Below, piece by piece: positions 34,821 through 41,836 of a stretch of 64,000 bases of DNA (positions within the stretch are counted from its first letter, which is position 1; the number at the start of each line of letters is the position of its first letter). Location of the stretch: positions 5,906,501 through 5,970,500 of the forward strand of contig NC_015312.1 in the NCBI RefSeq assembly GCF_000196675.2, given 5' to 3'. This DNA is from Pseudonocardia benzenivorans CB1190. Lineage in GTDB: Bacteria > Actinomycetota > Actinomycetes > Mycobacteriales > Pseudonocardiaceae. The notes beneath the pieces are model-generated. The model saw nothing but the letters and a program-made list of their open reading frames with translations, searched no databases and was not told the origin of the DNA. The translations under genes were made by a program, and so were the position numbers.

Positions 34821-37619
34821 CTAGCTCTGCTCGGGCTTCGCCGTCGTCGCCGCGTCGGTGGCCAGGACGCGATCGAGATCGCCCCGTGAGGTGATTCCGA
34901 GCTTGGTGAACACCTTGCGCAGGTGGTACTGGACGGTGTGTGCGCTGAGGAACAGCCGGGTGCCGATCTCAGGGTTCGACAGTCCGTCGCGGGCCAGCCG
35001 GGCGATCTGGGCCTCTTGCGCCGTCAGCTCCCCGGGGCTGTCGGTAAGGGTGCGCTTGCGCGCGGTCGCACCGGTGGCCCGTAGTTCGCGGCCGGCCCGC
35101 TCGGCGAATGCCGCGAGGCCCATCGCCTCCAGCATGGTGTGAGCAGTGCGCAGCTGCTCGCGGGCGTCGCCGCGACGACGCTCACGACGCAGCCACTCCC
35201 CGTACAGCAGGTGGGCGCGGGCAAGATCGGTGCGGACCCGGGTGCGGCCGAGGCGGGCGATCGCCTCCCGATAGTGGCGCTCGGCCTCGTCGCCTTCGCT
35301 CAGCAACGCCCGGGACCGTGCGTGCAGTCCGAGCGCCCACTGGGTGCCGCTGGCGCCGGTCATCTCGGAGAGCCGGCGACAGGCGCCGGTCGCCGTGTCG
35401 ACGGCTCCGGCGCGCACGGCAGCCTCGACGATCTCGACCGCAGGCCAGGCCATCGAACCGAGGTCGGGCTCGTACGCCGTTGCCCGCCGGGCAGCGGCGA
35501 GCGCCGCATCGTACCGACCGAGCCCGTTGTGCAGAACGGTGTTCGACCACTCGGCCAGGGTGATGCCGAGGCCCTCCCCGCGGCGGTTCACGTCCTGCAT
35601 CGTGGCGTCGAGCAGGGCGGCTGCCCGGGCCTCGTCGCCGTGGAACGCCGCCAGGCCGAGCGCGCCGTAGGGCGCAAGGTTGCTCCCGGTCACGTCCTTC
35701 ACCGTGTGGGCCTCGTCGACCAGGGAGGACGCCGCGGCCAGGTCGCCCACGAAGAGGAGCAGGTACGTGCGCAGGGTCAGGGCGAGAGGAAGCTCGCTGA
35801 GCGTGCCCGTCGTGCGGGCGAGCCGGACGTGGCGGGCGGAGAGTGCGTCCCAGTGCTCGTCGTCCCACGTCCGCATCGCGGTGACCGAGGCCCAGGACAG
35901 CCAGTGCAGCTCCTCCTCGGTTGACATGTCCGCGCCGAACGTGGCGAGGGCGGTGCGGAGCAGCGGCAGCTCCGCCGCGTATCCCTGGTTGTAGTCGGCC
36001 GCGAGGCCGTCGAGCAGCAGATCGGGGGCCCGCGCTGCTCGCTGCGGCGGGGGCGCCGACGCGGCGGCCCGCGCCACGGTCGTGACGTCACCCCCGGGGC
36101 CGGCCAGGCGGCCGGCGAAGATCGCGGCGGCGAGCGCGTCGAGGTGGGCGGCGCGGGAGAGGTCTGCGTCGATGAGTGCGAGCCGCTCGGCCGCCTTGAC
36201 CAGCAGTGGTGCGGCGTCGCTGCCCCGGTTGCCGACGTAGGCGACCTGGGCGCGCAGCATGTCGGCGCGCGCGTGATCGAGGTCGCTGAGCGGTCCGGCT
36301 TCGGCGATGGCCAGCAGGTCGACGGCCGCGTCGAACGCGCCCGCCTGAATCTTCGCGTGTGCGGCGGCCAGCGCCCGTTCGGCCCGGCGCGCCGGGTCGA
36401 GGGTCAGGGTCGCCGCGTACTTCAGGAACGCCGCGGCCGCGCCGAGGCCGCCACGCGCCTGCGCCCGGCCGGCCGAACGCTCCAGCTCGGCGGCGACGTC
36501 CTCGTCGGGCCCGGGGGCGGCATGGGCGCGGTGCCAGGCCCGTCGGTCGGGATCGAGCTGCGCGTCGGTGGCCTCGGCCAGGGCCCGGTGCGCCTCGTGT
36601 CTGTCGTGGGCCGGCGCCGACCAGTAGGCCGCCGCGCGGGCCAGCGGGTGCCGGAATCGCACCCGGGTGCCGAAGTCGGCGAGGTCTGCGTCGGCTGCGG
36701 CCGCCGCCGCGTCGGCGCCGATCCCGAGGCGTCCCGATGCCCGCCATACCAGCGCCGGGTCGCCGGTCGGGTCGGCCGCCGCGAGCAAGAGCAGCCGGCG
36801 TGTCTCGTGCGGGAGCGCACCGACCCGACGCCGGAAGCTCTCCTCGATGCTTCCGGCGAGCGGTGACGTGACCGGGAGTCCGAACCCGCCCGCCAGCTCC
36901 GCCACGGTGAACCCTCGGGGCAGTTCCAGTAGAGCCAACAGGTTGCCGCGGGTCTCGGCCACGATCTGGTCGCGGACCCTGTCGTCGATCGGCCCGGTCA
37001 GCACCGAGTCCAGCAGGGCGCGGGCTTCGGCCCGCGGCAGGCCCCGGACCATGAGCTCGGGCAGTCCTTCGAGGTGCGTGCCCCGAACCCGGGCCGCGAA
37101 GACCAGGCCGACCGCTTCCGCCCCCAGCCGGCGGGCGACGAACCCGAGGACCTGCGCTGAGGCCTGATCGAGCCACTGCTGGTCGTCGACGAGGCAGACC
37201 AGCGGCTGCTCCTCCGCCACGTCCGACAGCATGCTCAGCACGGCCAGACCGACCAGGAACCGGTCGGGCGTCGACCCGACGGTCATGCCGAGCGCAGCGC
37301 GCAGGGCATCACCTTGCGGCGCCGGCAACACCTCCAACCGCTCCAGCATCGGCGCGCACAGCTGATGCAACCCGGCGAACGCCAGCTCCATCTCCGACTC
37401 GACGCCGGCGGCGCGCGCCACCCGGCAGCCCGCCGCGTTCCCGGCCAGGTACTCGAGCAGCGCCGTCTTGCCCACGCCCGCGTCACCGTGCAGCACCAGC
37501 GCCCGGCTTCCGCCGGCCCGGACCATCCGGACCAGCCGGTCGAGCGTCTGACACTCGATTCGGCGGCCGGCCAGGTCCGGGGCACGCCGCGATGTGGCCG
37601 CGCGGTCGGGCAGCTGCAC
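34821..37619 (-). CDS. Large ATP-binding LuxR-family regulator (LAL family)
   Basis: A 932-residue regulator. Residues 45-60 hold the Walker A loop GDAGVGKTALLEYLAG, about 138-150 a Walker B-like PLVCLVDDQQWLD, then a long Ala-rich helical region of TPR-like repeats, and a C-terminal LuxR helix-turn-helix at about 865-925 (LTAQEAQIARLARDGLSNPE, then HTVQYHLRKVFTKLGI). LAL proteins are signal-responsive activators, often of catabolic or secondary-metabolism genes. It starts with a GTG and diverges from the MOSC gene, so control of the accessory block to its right is plausible but unproven. Confidence 0.88.
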   Translation of the reverse strand: MQLPDRAATSRRAPDLAGRRIECQTLDRLVRMVRAGGSRALVLHGDAGVGKTALLEYLAGNAAGCRVARAAGVESEMELAFAGLHQLCAPMLERLEVLPAPQGDALRAALGMTVGSTPDRFLVGLAVLSMLSDVAEEQPLVCLVDDQQWLDQASAQVLGFVARRLGAEAVGLVFAARVRGTHLEGLPELMVRGLPRAEARALLDSVLTGPIDDRVRDQIVAETRGNLLALLELPRGFTVAELAGGFGLPVTSPLAGSIEESFRRRVGALPHETRRLLLLAAADPTGDPALVWRASGRLGIGADAAAAAADADLADFGTRVRFRHPLARAAAYWSAPAHDRHEAHRALAEATDAQLDPDRRAWHRAHAAPGPDEDVAAELERSAGRAQARGGLGAAAAFLKYAATLTLDPARRAERALAAAHAKIQAGAFDAAVDLLAIAEAGPLSDLDHARADMLRAQVAYVGNRGSDAAPLLVKAAERLALIDADLSRAAHLDALAAAIFAGRLAGPGGDVTTVARAAASAPPPQRAARAPDLLLDGLAADYNQGYAAELPLLRTALATFGADMSTEEELHWLSWASVTAMRTWDDEHWDALSARHVRLARTTGTLSELPLALTLRTYLLLFVGDLAAASSLVDEAHTVKDVTGSNLAPYGALGLAAFHGDEARAAALLDATMQDVNRRGEGLGITLAEWSNTVLHNGLGRYDAALAAARRATAYEPDLGSMAWPAVEIVEAAVRAGAVDTATGACRRLSEMTGASGTQWALGLHARSRALLSEGDEAERHYREAIARLGRTRVRTDLARAHLLYGEWLRRERRRGDAREQLRTAHTMLEAMGLAAFAERAGRELRATGATARKRTLTDSPGELTAQEAQIARLARDGLSNPEIGTRLFLSAHTVQYHLRKVFTKLGITSRGDLDRVLATDAATTAKPEQS

Positions 37620-37734
37620 CGCGTCACAGTATCCGCCGGCACGCGGCTACCCAGCGCCCCTAGCCGCCGGGGGATTCGAGCAGTGTCGGACCTGGTGGAC
37701 GCTCGATTCCGCGCGCGCCGCGGCCTGCCGTGAC

Positions 37735-37800
37735 GCGTTTAACCACTTATCGATGCTTGACCAGTTATACGCGTCCCTGCCTGACTCTAACCATCAAACG
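37735..37800. promoter_or_regulatory. AT-richer segment in the LuxR/MOSC divergent gap
   Basis: This stretch is visibly less GC-rich than its surroundings and includes GCGTTTAACCACTTATCGAT and TTGACCAGTTATACG. TTGACC resembles a -35 box, but no convincing -10 follows at 16-18 bases. It probably holds the promoter or operators of the MOSC gene. Confidence 0.35.
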
Positions 37801-37848
37801 CACCCAATCCGGTTGGCGCCGCCGACCTGGCCCCGGAGACGAGCCGAG

Positions 37849-38661
37849 TTGCAGATCACGACGATGTGGCGTTACCCCGTGAAGTCCATGCTCGGAGAGC
37901 AGGTCGACGAGGTGCACGTCGCCCCGGAGGGGCTCGCCCGCGACCGGGCGCTCGCCGTGGTGGACAGTGCGACCGGCATGGTCGCCACGGCCAAGCACCC
38001 TCGCCTCTGGCGGGACCTGTTGACGTACTCGGCGCGATCCGACGGCGACCATGTACGGATCACCTCACCTTCCGGGTGGACGCTGGACGCGCCGGCCCGA
38101 GACGTCGACGCGCGGCTCTCGAAGGCACTTGGGCGCGTGGTTCGGATCTGCTCGGAACGTCCCGACGGCGCCTCCGTCGAGCGCCCGGCACCCGAGGACG
38201 TACTCGCTGAGGGAGTCGATGCCAGGGTGCCTGCAGCGACCGTGCGGATCGGGCAGGGCTCGCCCGGCACGACGTTCGTCGACTACGCGCCTGTGCACCT
38301 GATCACCACCGCGACGGTCGAGGAGGTAGGGACCGAGCACCTCCGCTACCGGCCGAACCTGGTGCTGCGAACCCCGTCCGGTACGCCCGCCTACGTGGAG
38401 AACGACTGGGTCGGTCGCGAGCTGTACGTCGGCGACGGGCAGGCGGGCCCGGTCCTGCGGGTCACCTTGCCGACACCGCGTTGCGCAGTGCCGACTCTGG
38501 AACACGGCGCTCTCCCGCGTGCCGTGCACGCCGTCCGGACCCTGATCGCGTCCAACCGGGTCGACGTTCCCGGGTTCGGCGCCGTGCCGTGCGCCGGGTG
38601 CTACGTCGAGGTCGTGCGACCCGGCGTGTCGCGGGTCGGGGACGAGGTGACGCTGCGATGA
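37849..38661 (+). CDS. MOSC-domain protein (MOSC_N plus MOSC)
   Basis: A 270-residue protein. The N-terminal beta-barrel domain opens LQITTMWRYPVKSMLGEQV and GLARDRALAVVDSATG; the MOSC domain contains RYRPNLVL (about residue 165), ENDWVGRELYVG, and CAVPTLEHG followed by a late cysteine in VPCAGCYVEV. MOSC proteins handle sulfide or molybdenum cofactor, as in mARC-type reductases that detoxify N-hydroxylated compounds. I chose the TTG at 37849 with GGAG about 12 bases upstream; ATG 37864 is an alternative. The stop overlaps the next ATG (ATGA). Confidence 0.75.
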   Translation: MQITTMWRYPVKSMLGEQVDEVHVAPEGLARDRALAVVDSATGMVATAKHPRLWRDLLTYSARSDGDHVRITSPSGWTLDAPARDVDARLSKALGRVVRICSERPDGASVERPAPEDVLAEGVDARVPAATVRIGQGSPGTTFVDYAPVHLITTATVEEVGTEHLRYRPNLVLRTPSGTPAYVENDWVGRELYVGDGQAGPVLRVTLPTPRCAVPTLEHGALPRAVHAVRTLIASNRVDVPGFGAVPCAGCYVEVVRPGVSRVGDEVTLR

Positions 38662-38933
38662 CCATGCCGCGGCCTCCCCGTCCCGGCACCGGACCTCGAC
38701 CCGTGCGGGCAGCCCTCGGCCGAACCGCGAACGTTCCGGCGAAGACCCGTTCGACGGCACCGACGCATGACGACCTCGTCACGCCGGCCGTCGGGCCGCT
38801 TCCATCCGTCCAGGTCGCGAGGCGCATCGGGTCGCCGGCGCCGGGTCACGTCGTCGCCCGGCTCCGAGGCCTCGTGACGCGACTACGCGCGACGACTCCC
38901 ACGGAGTCATCGCGCGCCGAGAGGTGGCAATGA
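38658..38933 (+). CDS. Possible small protein between MOSC and gcvH
   Basis: A 91-residue frame joined to both neighbours by ATGA overlaps: its ATG sits in the MOSC stop and its stop in the gcvH ATG. The product (MTMPRPPRPGTGPRPVRAAL onward) is basic, Pro/Arg-rich and matches no family I recognise. Against it, the last 50 bases form a strong hairpin, and the composition is what any GC-rich frame would give. It may be a coupling leader rather than a functional protein. Confidence 0.35.
   Translation: MTMPRPPRPGTGPRPVRAALGRTANVPAKTRSTAPTHDDLVTPAVGPLPSVQVARRIGSPAPGHVVARLRGLVTRLRATTPTESSRAERWQ
38886..38916 (+). promoter_or_regulatory. Stable hairpin just upstream of gcvH
   Basis: GCGCGACGACTCC (38887-38899) pairs with GGAGTCATCGCGC (38903-38915) with one mismatch, a CAC loop, and one more C-G pair outside. 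It ends three bases before the GAGAGG ribosome binding site of gcvH. It may control gcvH translation or end upstream transcripts. Confidence 0.55.
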
Positions 38934-39313
38934 TCCCCGACGATCTGCAGTACACCGACCAACACGAGTGGATCCGGATGGTGGCTCCCGACATCGCGCG
39001 GGTCGGAATCACCGACTACGCGCAGAACCAACTGGGCGACATCGTCTTCGTCGAGCTCCCCGAGATCGGGAGCCCTGTGTCAGCCGGCAGAGAGTTCGGC
39101 GAGGTCGAGTCGACCAAGTCGACCTCGGACCTCGTCGCCCCGCTGAGCGGTGAGGTGGTCAGGGTGAACACCGAGCTCGGGGAACGCCCCGAGCTGGTGA
39201 ACTCCGACCCCTACGGAGCCGGTTGGCTGCTCGAGCTACGGGTCGCCGACCCCTCCGAGAGGTCGACGGCCGGCCTACTCGACGCCGCCGGCTACGCGAC
39301 GGCGATCGCCTGA
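38930..39313 (+). CDS. gcvH: Glycine cleavage system H protein
   Basis: Lipoyl carrier protein of 127 residues. The lipoylation site is in GEVESTKSTSDLVAPLSGEV, with the modified lysine at K63; YTDQHEWI and VGITDYAQNQLGDIVFVELP are conserved. In the glycine cleavage system it shuttles the methylamine group between P, T and L proteins. No gcvP, gcvT or lipoate genes are nearby, so it is an orphan copy in an accessory operon; it may serve a different lipoyl-dependent reaction. The ATG at 38930 has GAGAGG upstream. Confidence 0.9.
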   Translation: MIPDDLQYTDQHEWIRMVAPDIARVGITDYAQNQLGDIVFVELPEIGSPVSAGREFGEVESTKSTSDLVAPLSGEVVRVNTELGERPELVNSDPYGAGWLLELRVADPSERSTAGLLDAAGYATAIA

Positions 39314-39348
39314 ACCGCTACCAGGCGCGGCCGACCACCCGCGGTTCA
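39311..39348. terminator. Convergent hairpin built from two stop codons
   Basis: TGAACCGC (39311-39318) and GCGGTTCA (39341-39348) form a perfect 8-bp stem. The outer triplets are the stop codons of gcvH and of the convergent CGNR gene. A shared bidirectional terminator is the simplest reading. Confidence 0.55.
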
Positions 39349-39882
39349 GTCGATCCGGCGAGCGCGCTCGTAATGGCGACGGGCTTTCATTCGGTTGCCG
39401 CAGACCTTCATCGAGCACCACCGTGCCGTGTTCGGCTTGCTGCGGTCGAGCAGGAACAGGCGGCACTCTTCGTTGGCACAGGGCCGGAGCCGGCCAGGCA
39501 TCGTCTCCTGGACCCGGCCCCAAGCCACGAGCGCACGAGCTGCCAGGCGTCGGTCGTCGTCCACGGCGAGGCGCCAGCCGAGGCCACCCGAGTGGATCGT
39601 GGGAAGCAGGTGCACGCCGGTGAGGAACGGGCGCAACGCCTCGGGCCGTTCGTCGCCACGGACGACGGCCTGCAGCGTGTCGCGAAGCAGCCGCAAGTGC
39701 GCGACCTCGGCCGCCGATCCGGGGCCGCCCTGCTCCTGCACCCAGGGCGCCGGCCCCCCGTCGACGACCAAGAGGTCCTGGGGCACGCCATTCAGGACGG
39801 GGGTGCTGTTCAGCAGGTCCAGAAGCAGAACCTCGTCCTCACGTGTCGCCAGATCGGGCATGGACTCAATACTAACCGTCAT
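39346..39882 (-). CDS. CGNR zinc-finger (ABATE-domain) regulator
   Basis: A 178-residue protein. The first 120 residues are an ABATE-type domain; the C terminus carries the zinc finger RPCANEECRLFLLDRSKPNT then ARWCSMKVCGNRMKARRHY, with four cysteines and the CGNR signature. These proteins are probable DNA-binding stress regulators, little studied. It diverges from the DUF427 gene across a short gap with inverted repeats, so it may repress that operon and itself. ATG 39882 was chosen; an internal ATG at 39861 is possible. Confidence 0.85.
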   Translation of the reverse strand: MTVSIESMPDLATREDEVLLLDLLNSTPVLNGVPQDLLVVDGGPAPWVQEQGGPGSAAEVAHLRLLRDTLQAVVRGDERPEALRPFLTGVHLLPTIHSGGLGWRLAVDDDRRLAARALVAWGRVQETMPGRLRPCANEECRLFLLDRSKPNTARWCSMKVCGNRMKARRHYERARRID

Positions 39883-39924
39883 AGAACCGATTCCGAGTTA
39901 GTCCGGCACGCTCCGCCAACTCGG
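39871..39924. promoter_or_regulatory. Candidate operators between the CGNR regulator and the DUF427 operon
   Basis: Two interlocked inverted repeats: ACTAAC (39871-39876) with GTTAGT (39897-39902), and CCGAGTT (39893-39899) with AACTCGG (39918-39924). They span the start of the CGNR gene and the promoter space of the DUF427 gene. An AAGGA ribosome binding site for the latter follows. Confidence 0.45.
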
Positions 39925-39951
39925 CACCACACCCCACGAAAGGACGCAGTC

Positions 39952-40822
39952 ATGGGCCTGTCCTGGCAACAGGGTCCACTCGGCGCGGCACCGGTCGGAC
40001 GCTTCCTGGTGCCCGACCCGCTCCCGGAGCGCCTGCTGTTCGCAGAGCCGTCACGGCGCCGGATGCGGGTGCGGTTCGGCGGCGAGTGGATCGCCGACAG
40101 CGACGACGTCGTCCTCCTCCACGAGCCCGGCCGCTACCCCGTCGCCTACTTCCCGCTCGCCGCGGTGGTGCCCGGGGCGCTGCAGCCGCTCAACACGGTG
40201 ACCGACCACCGCGATCTCGGCAAGACCGCGTGGTTCGCCGTCCACGCCGGGGGGCACGCCACCCGGCGCGCCGCCTGGCAGCACACCTCGCTCCCGCCGT
40301 ACGCCAGCGAGCTGGAGGGACGGGTCGCGTTCGCCTGGCGTGCGATGGACGCCTTCTACGAGGAGGACGAGCGCATCGTCGGCCACGCCGCGGACGCCTA
40401 CCACCGCAACGACATCCGCAGCACCTCGCGCCATCTTGTCGTCCGCGTCGGGGACCGGGTCGTCGCCGACACCACGAACCCCCTGGCCCTCTACGAGTTC
40501 GGCTTCGCGCCGCGCTGGTACGTGCCCCGAGCCGACGTCGACGGCGCGGCCCTCACCCTGGTCGAGGGCCAGACGTTCTGCCCCTACAAGGGTCTCGCGA
40601 GCTATTACGACGTCGCCGGCGTCGCCCGGGGGGCCTGGTCCTACGTGGACGCCTGGCCCGAGGTCGCCCGGGTGCGTGACCATGTCTCGTTCGAGCCGGA
40701 CAAGGTCGCGGTCACCCTCGACGGCGCGCCACTCCGGCTCGAACCCGGACAACAGGTCACCCCCCCACGGCGTGGACCGCGGACTGACCACCGACGAGAT
40801 CGTCACCGACCCGGTCGCCTGA
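39952..40822 (+). CDS. DUF427 protein with a C-terminal homopolymer frameshift
   Basis: Two tandem DUF427 units are visible: RVRFGGEWIADSDDVVLLHE and VVRVGDRVVADTTNPLALYE, each ending in a YFP/WYVP-type strand, with FCPYKGLASYYDV after the second. At the C terminus a run of seven Cs (40760-40766) shifts the frame. With six Cs it would read VTPHGVDRGLTTDEIVTDPV and stop at TGA 40820-40822, the expected family ending; as written it runs on to 40845 inside the IS. The biochemical role of DUF427 is unknown. Likely first gene of an operon that continued into the MOSC-reductase fusion before the IS arrived. Confidence 0.75.
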
Positions 40823-40833
40823 GAGAGTGTTGT
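40823..40833. repeat. IS left inverted repeat
   Basis: GAGAGTGTTGT, the exact reverse complement of 41798-41808. Preceded by the TGA target duplication. Confidence 0.9.
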
Positions 40834-40899
40834 GAAACCTGGTGATCACTCGGCGTGGCGGCCGTAGTAGTCGCCCGGACCTGTTGATCATCCGGTCGG

Positions 40900-41784
40900 G
40901 TGTGTGTCTGTACCTGCAAACCGGCGTATGACTCCTCGGTGACCGACGCCCAGTGGGTGTTGATCGAGCCGTTGCTGCCCCGCCCGGCGGCGGTGTTGGG
41001 CGGGCGCCCGTACGTGCACTCCCGCCGGTTGATCATCGACACGATCTCTTATGTGCTGGTCAGCGGGTGCGCTTGGCGGCTGGTCCCGCACGATCTGGCC
41101 CCGTGGAGCATCGCCTACCAGTGGTTTCGGGCCTGGACCCGCGACGGCACCTGGGACCGGGTCCACGAGGTGCTGCGTGAGCGGGTCCGCATCGCCGACG
41201 GGCGTGACCCGCAGCCCTCGGCGGCGGTGCTGGACTCCCAGTCGGCGAGGTCCAGCGAGGGCGGTGAACAGATCGGCTACGACGCCGGTAAACGCGTCCG
41301 GGGCCGCAAGCGCCACCTGCTGGTCGACACCCTGGGCCTGGTGCTGCACGTGGTGGTGCACTCGGCGTCGGTGCAGGACCGGGCCGGGGCCCGGTTGATG
41401 CTCACCGGTGCCCGGGCCCGGTTCCCGCTGCTCGGGTTGGTGTGGGTCGACGGCGGCTATGTCAACTCGGTGGACGCGGGCCTGGTCGGTTGGGCCCGGC
41501 GCAGTGAGGGGCTGGAGGTGGTTGCGGTGCCGCGTAACGCCGACGTGAAAGGGTTCCAGGTGCTGCCCCGCCGGTGGGTGGTCGAGAGAACCTTCGGCTG
41601 GTTGACGAGGTGTAGACGGTTGGCCCGGGACTACGAACGCAAGACCGCCCACGCCGAGGCGATGATCAAGTTCGCGATGATCCGGCTGATGGCCGCCCGC
41701 CTCGCCGGTGAGGAACTCCCCGCTCCCCGCAGCGACATCGAGAAGGAAGCCGCCCGCCGACTAGCAGAAGACCTCAAAGACTGA
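40900..41784 (+). CDS. IS5-family DDE transposase
   Basis: A 294-residue transposase in one uninterrupted frame, starting at a GTG. The catalytic triad is D112 (AAVLDSQSARSS), D184 (GLVWVDGGYVNS) and E229 (RRWVVERTFGWLTRCRRL), the last with the typical Y/R/E spacing (ARDYERK). The N terminus (DAQWVLIEPLLPRP) is the usual DUF4096-type DNA-binding segment. Many IS427-group elements need a frameshift between two frames; this one does not. It is probably active or recently so. Confidence 0.93.
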   Translation: MCVCTCKPAYDSSVTDAQWVLIEPLLPRPAAVLGGRPYVHSRRLIIDTISYVLVSGCAWRLVPHDLAPWSIAYQWFRAWTRDGTWDRVHEVLRERVRIADGRDPQPSAAVLDSQSARSSEGGEQIGYDAGKRVRGRKRHLLVDTLGLVLHVVVHSASVQDRAGARLMLTGARARFPLLGLVWVDGGYVNSVDAGLVGWARRSEGLEVVAVPRNADVKGFQVLPRRWVVERTFGWLTRCRRLARDYERKTAHAEAMIKFAMIRLMAARLAGEELPAPRSDIEKEAARRLAEDLKD

Positions 41785-41797
41785 CCACCGAGGTTCT

Positions 41798-41808
41798 ACA
41801 ACACTCTC
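41798..41808. repeat. IS right inverted repeat
   Basis: ACAACACTCTC, followed by the second TGA of the target duplication (41809-41811). Confidence 0.9.
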
Positions 41809-41836
41809 TGAGGGCACCGCGAGCGAGAGGACATCC

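Larger units (their letters stand above)
40823..41808 (+). mobile_element. IS5-family insertion sequence, apparently intact
   Basis: 986 bp with 11-bp perfect terminal inverted repeats GAGAGTGTTGT and ACAACACTCTC, extending imperfectly to about 18 bp (AACCT matches further in). A 3-bp target duplication TGA flanks it (40820-40822 and 41809-41811), matching the TNA duplications known for the IS427 group of the IS5 family. It contains one full-length transposase. The left TGA is the frame-corrected stop codon of the DUF427 gene. Confidence 0.9.

Noticed and set aside
37594..37848. Longer N terminus for the MOSC protein from upstream in-frame starts
   Set aside because: The extra residues overlap the divergent LuxR start region and AT-richer promoter DNA and do not resemble the family; the domain begins at LQITTMWRYPVKS.
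38662..38929. Glycine riboswitch upstream of gcvH
   Set aside because: I could not recognise the conserved glycine-aptamer core; only one strong local hairpin is present.
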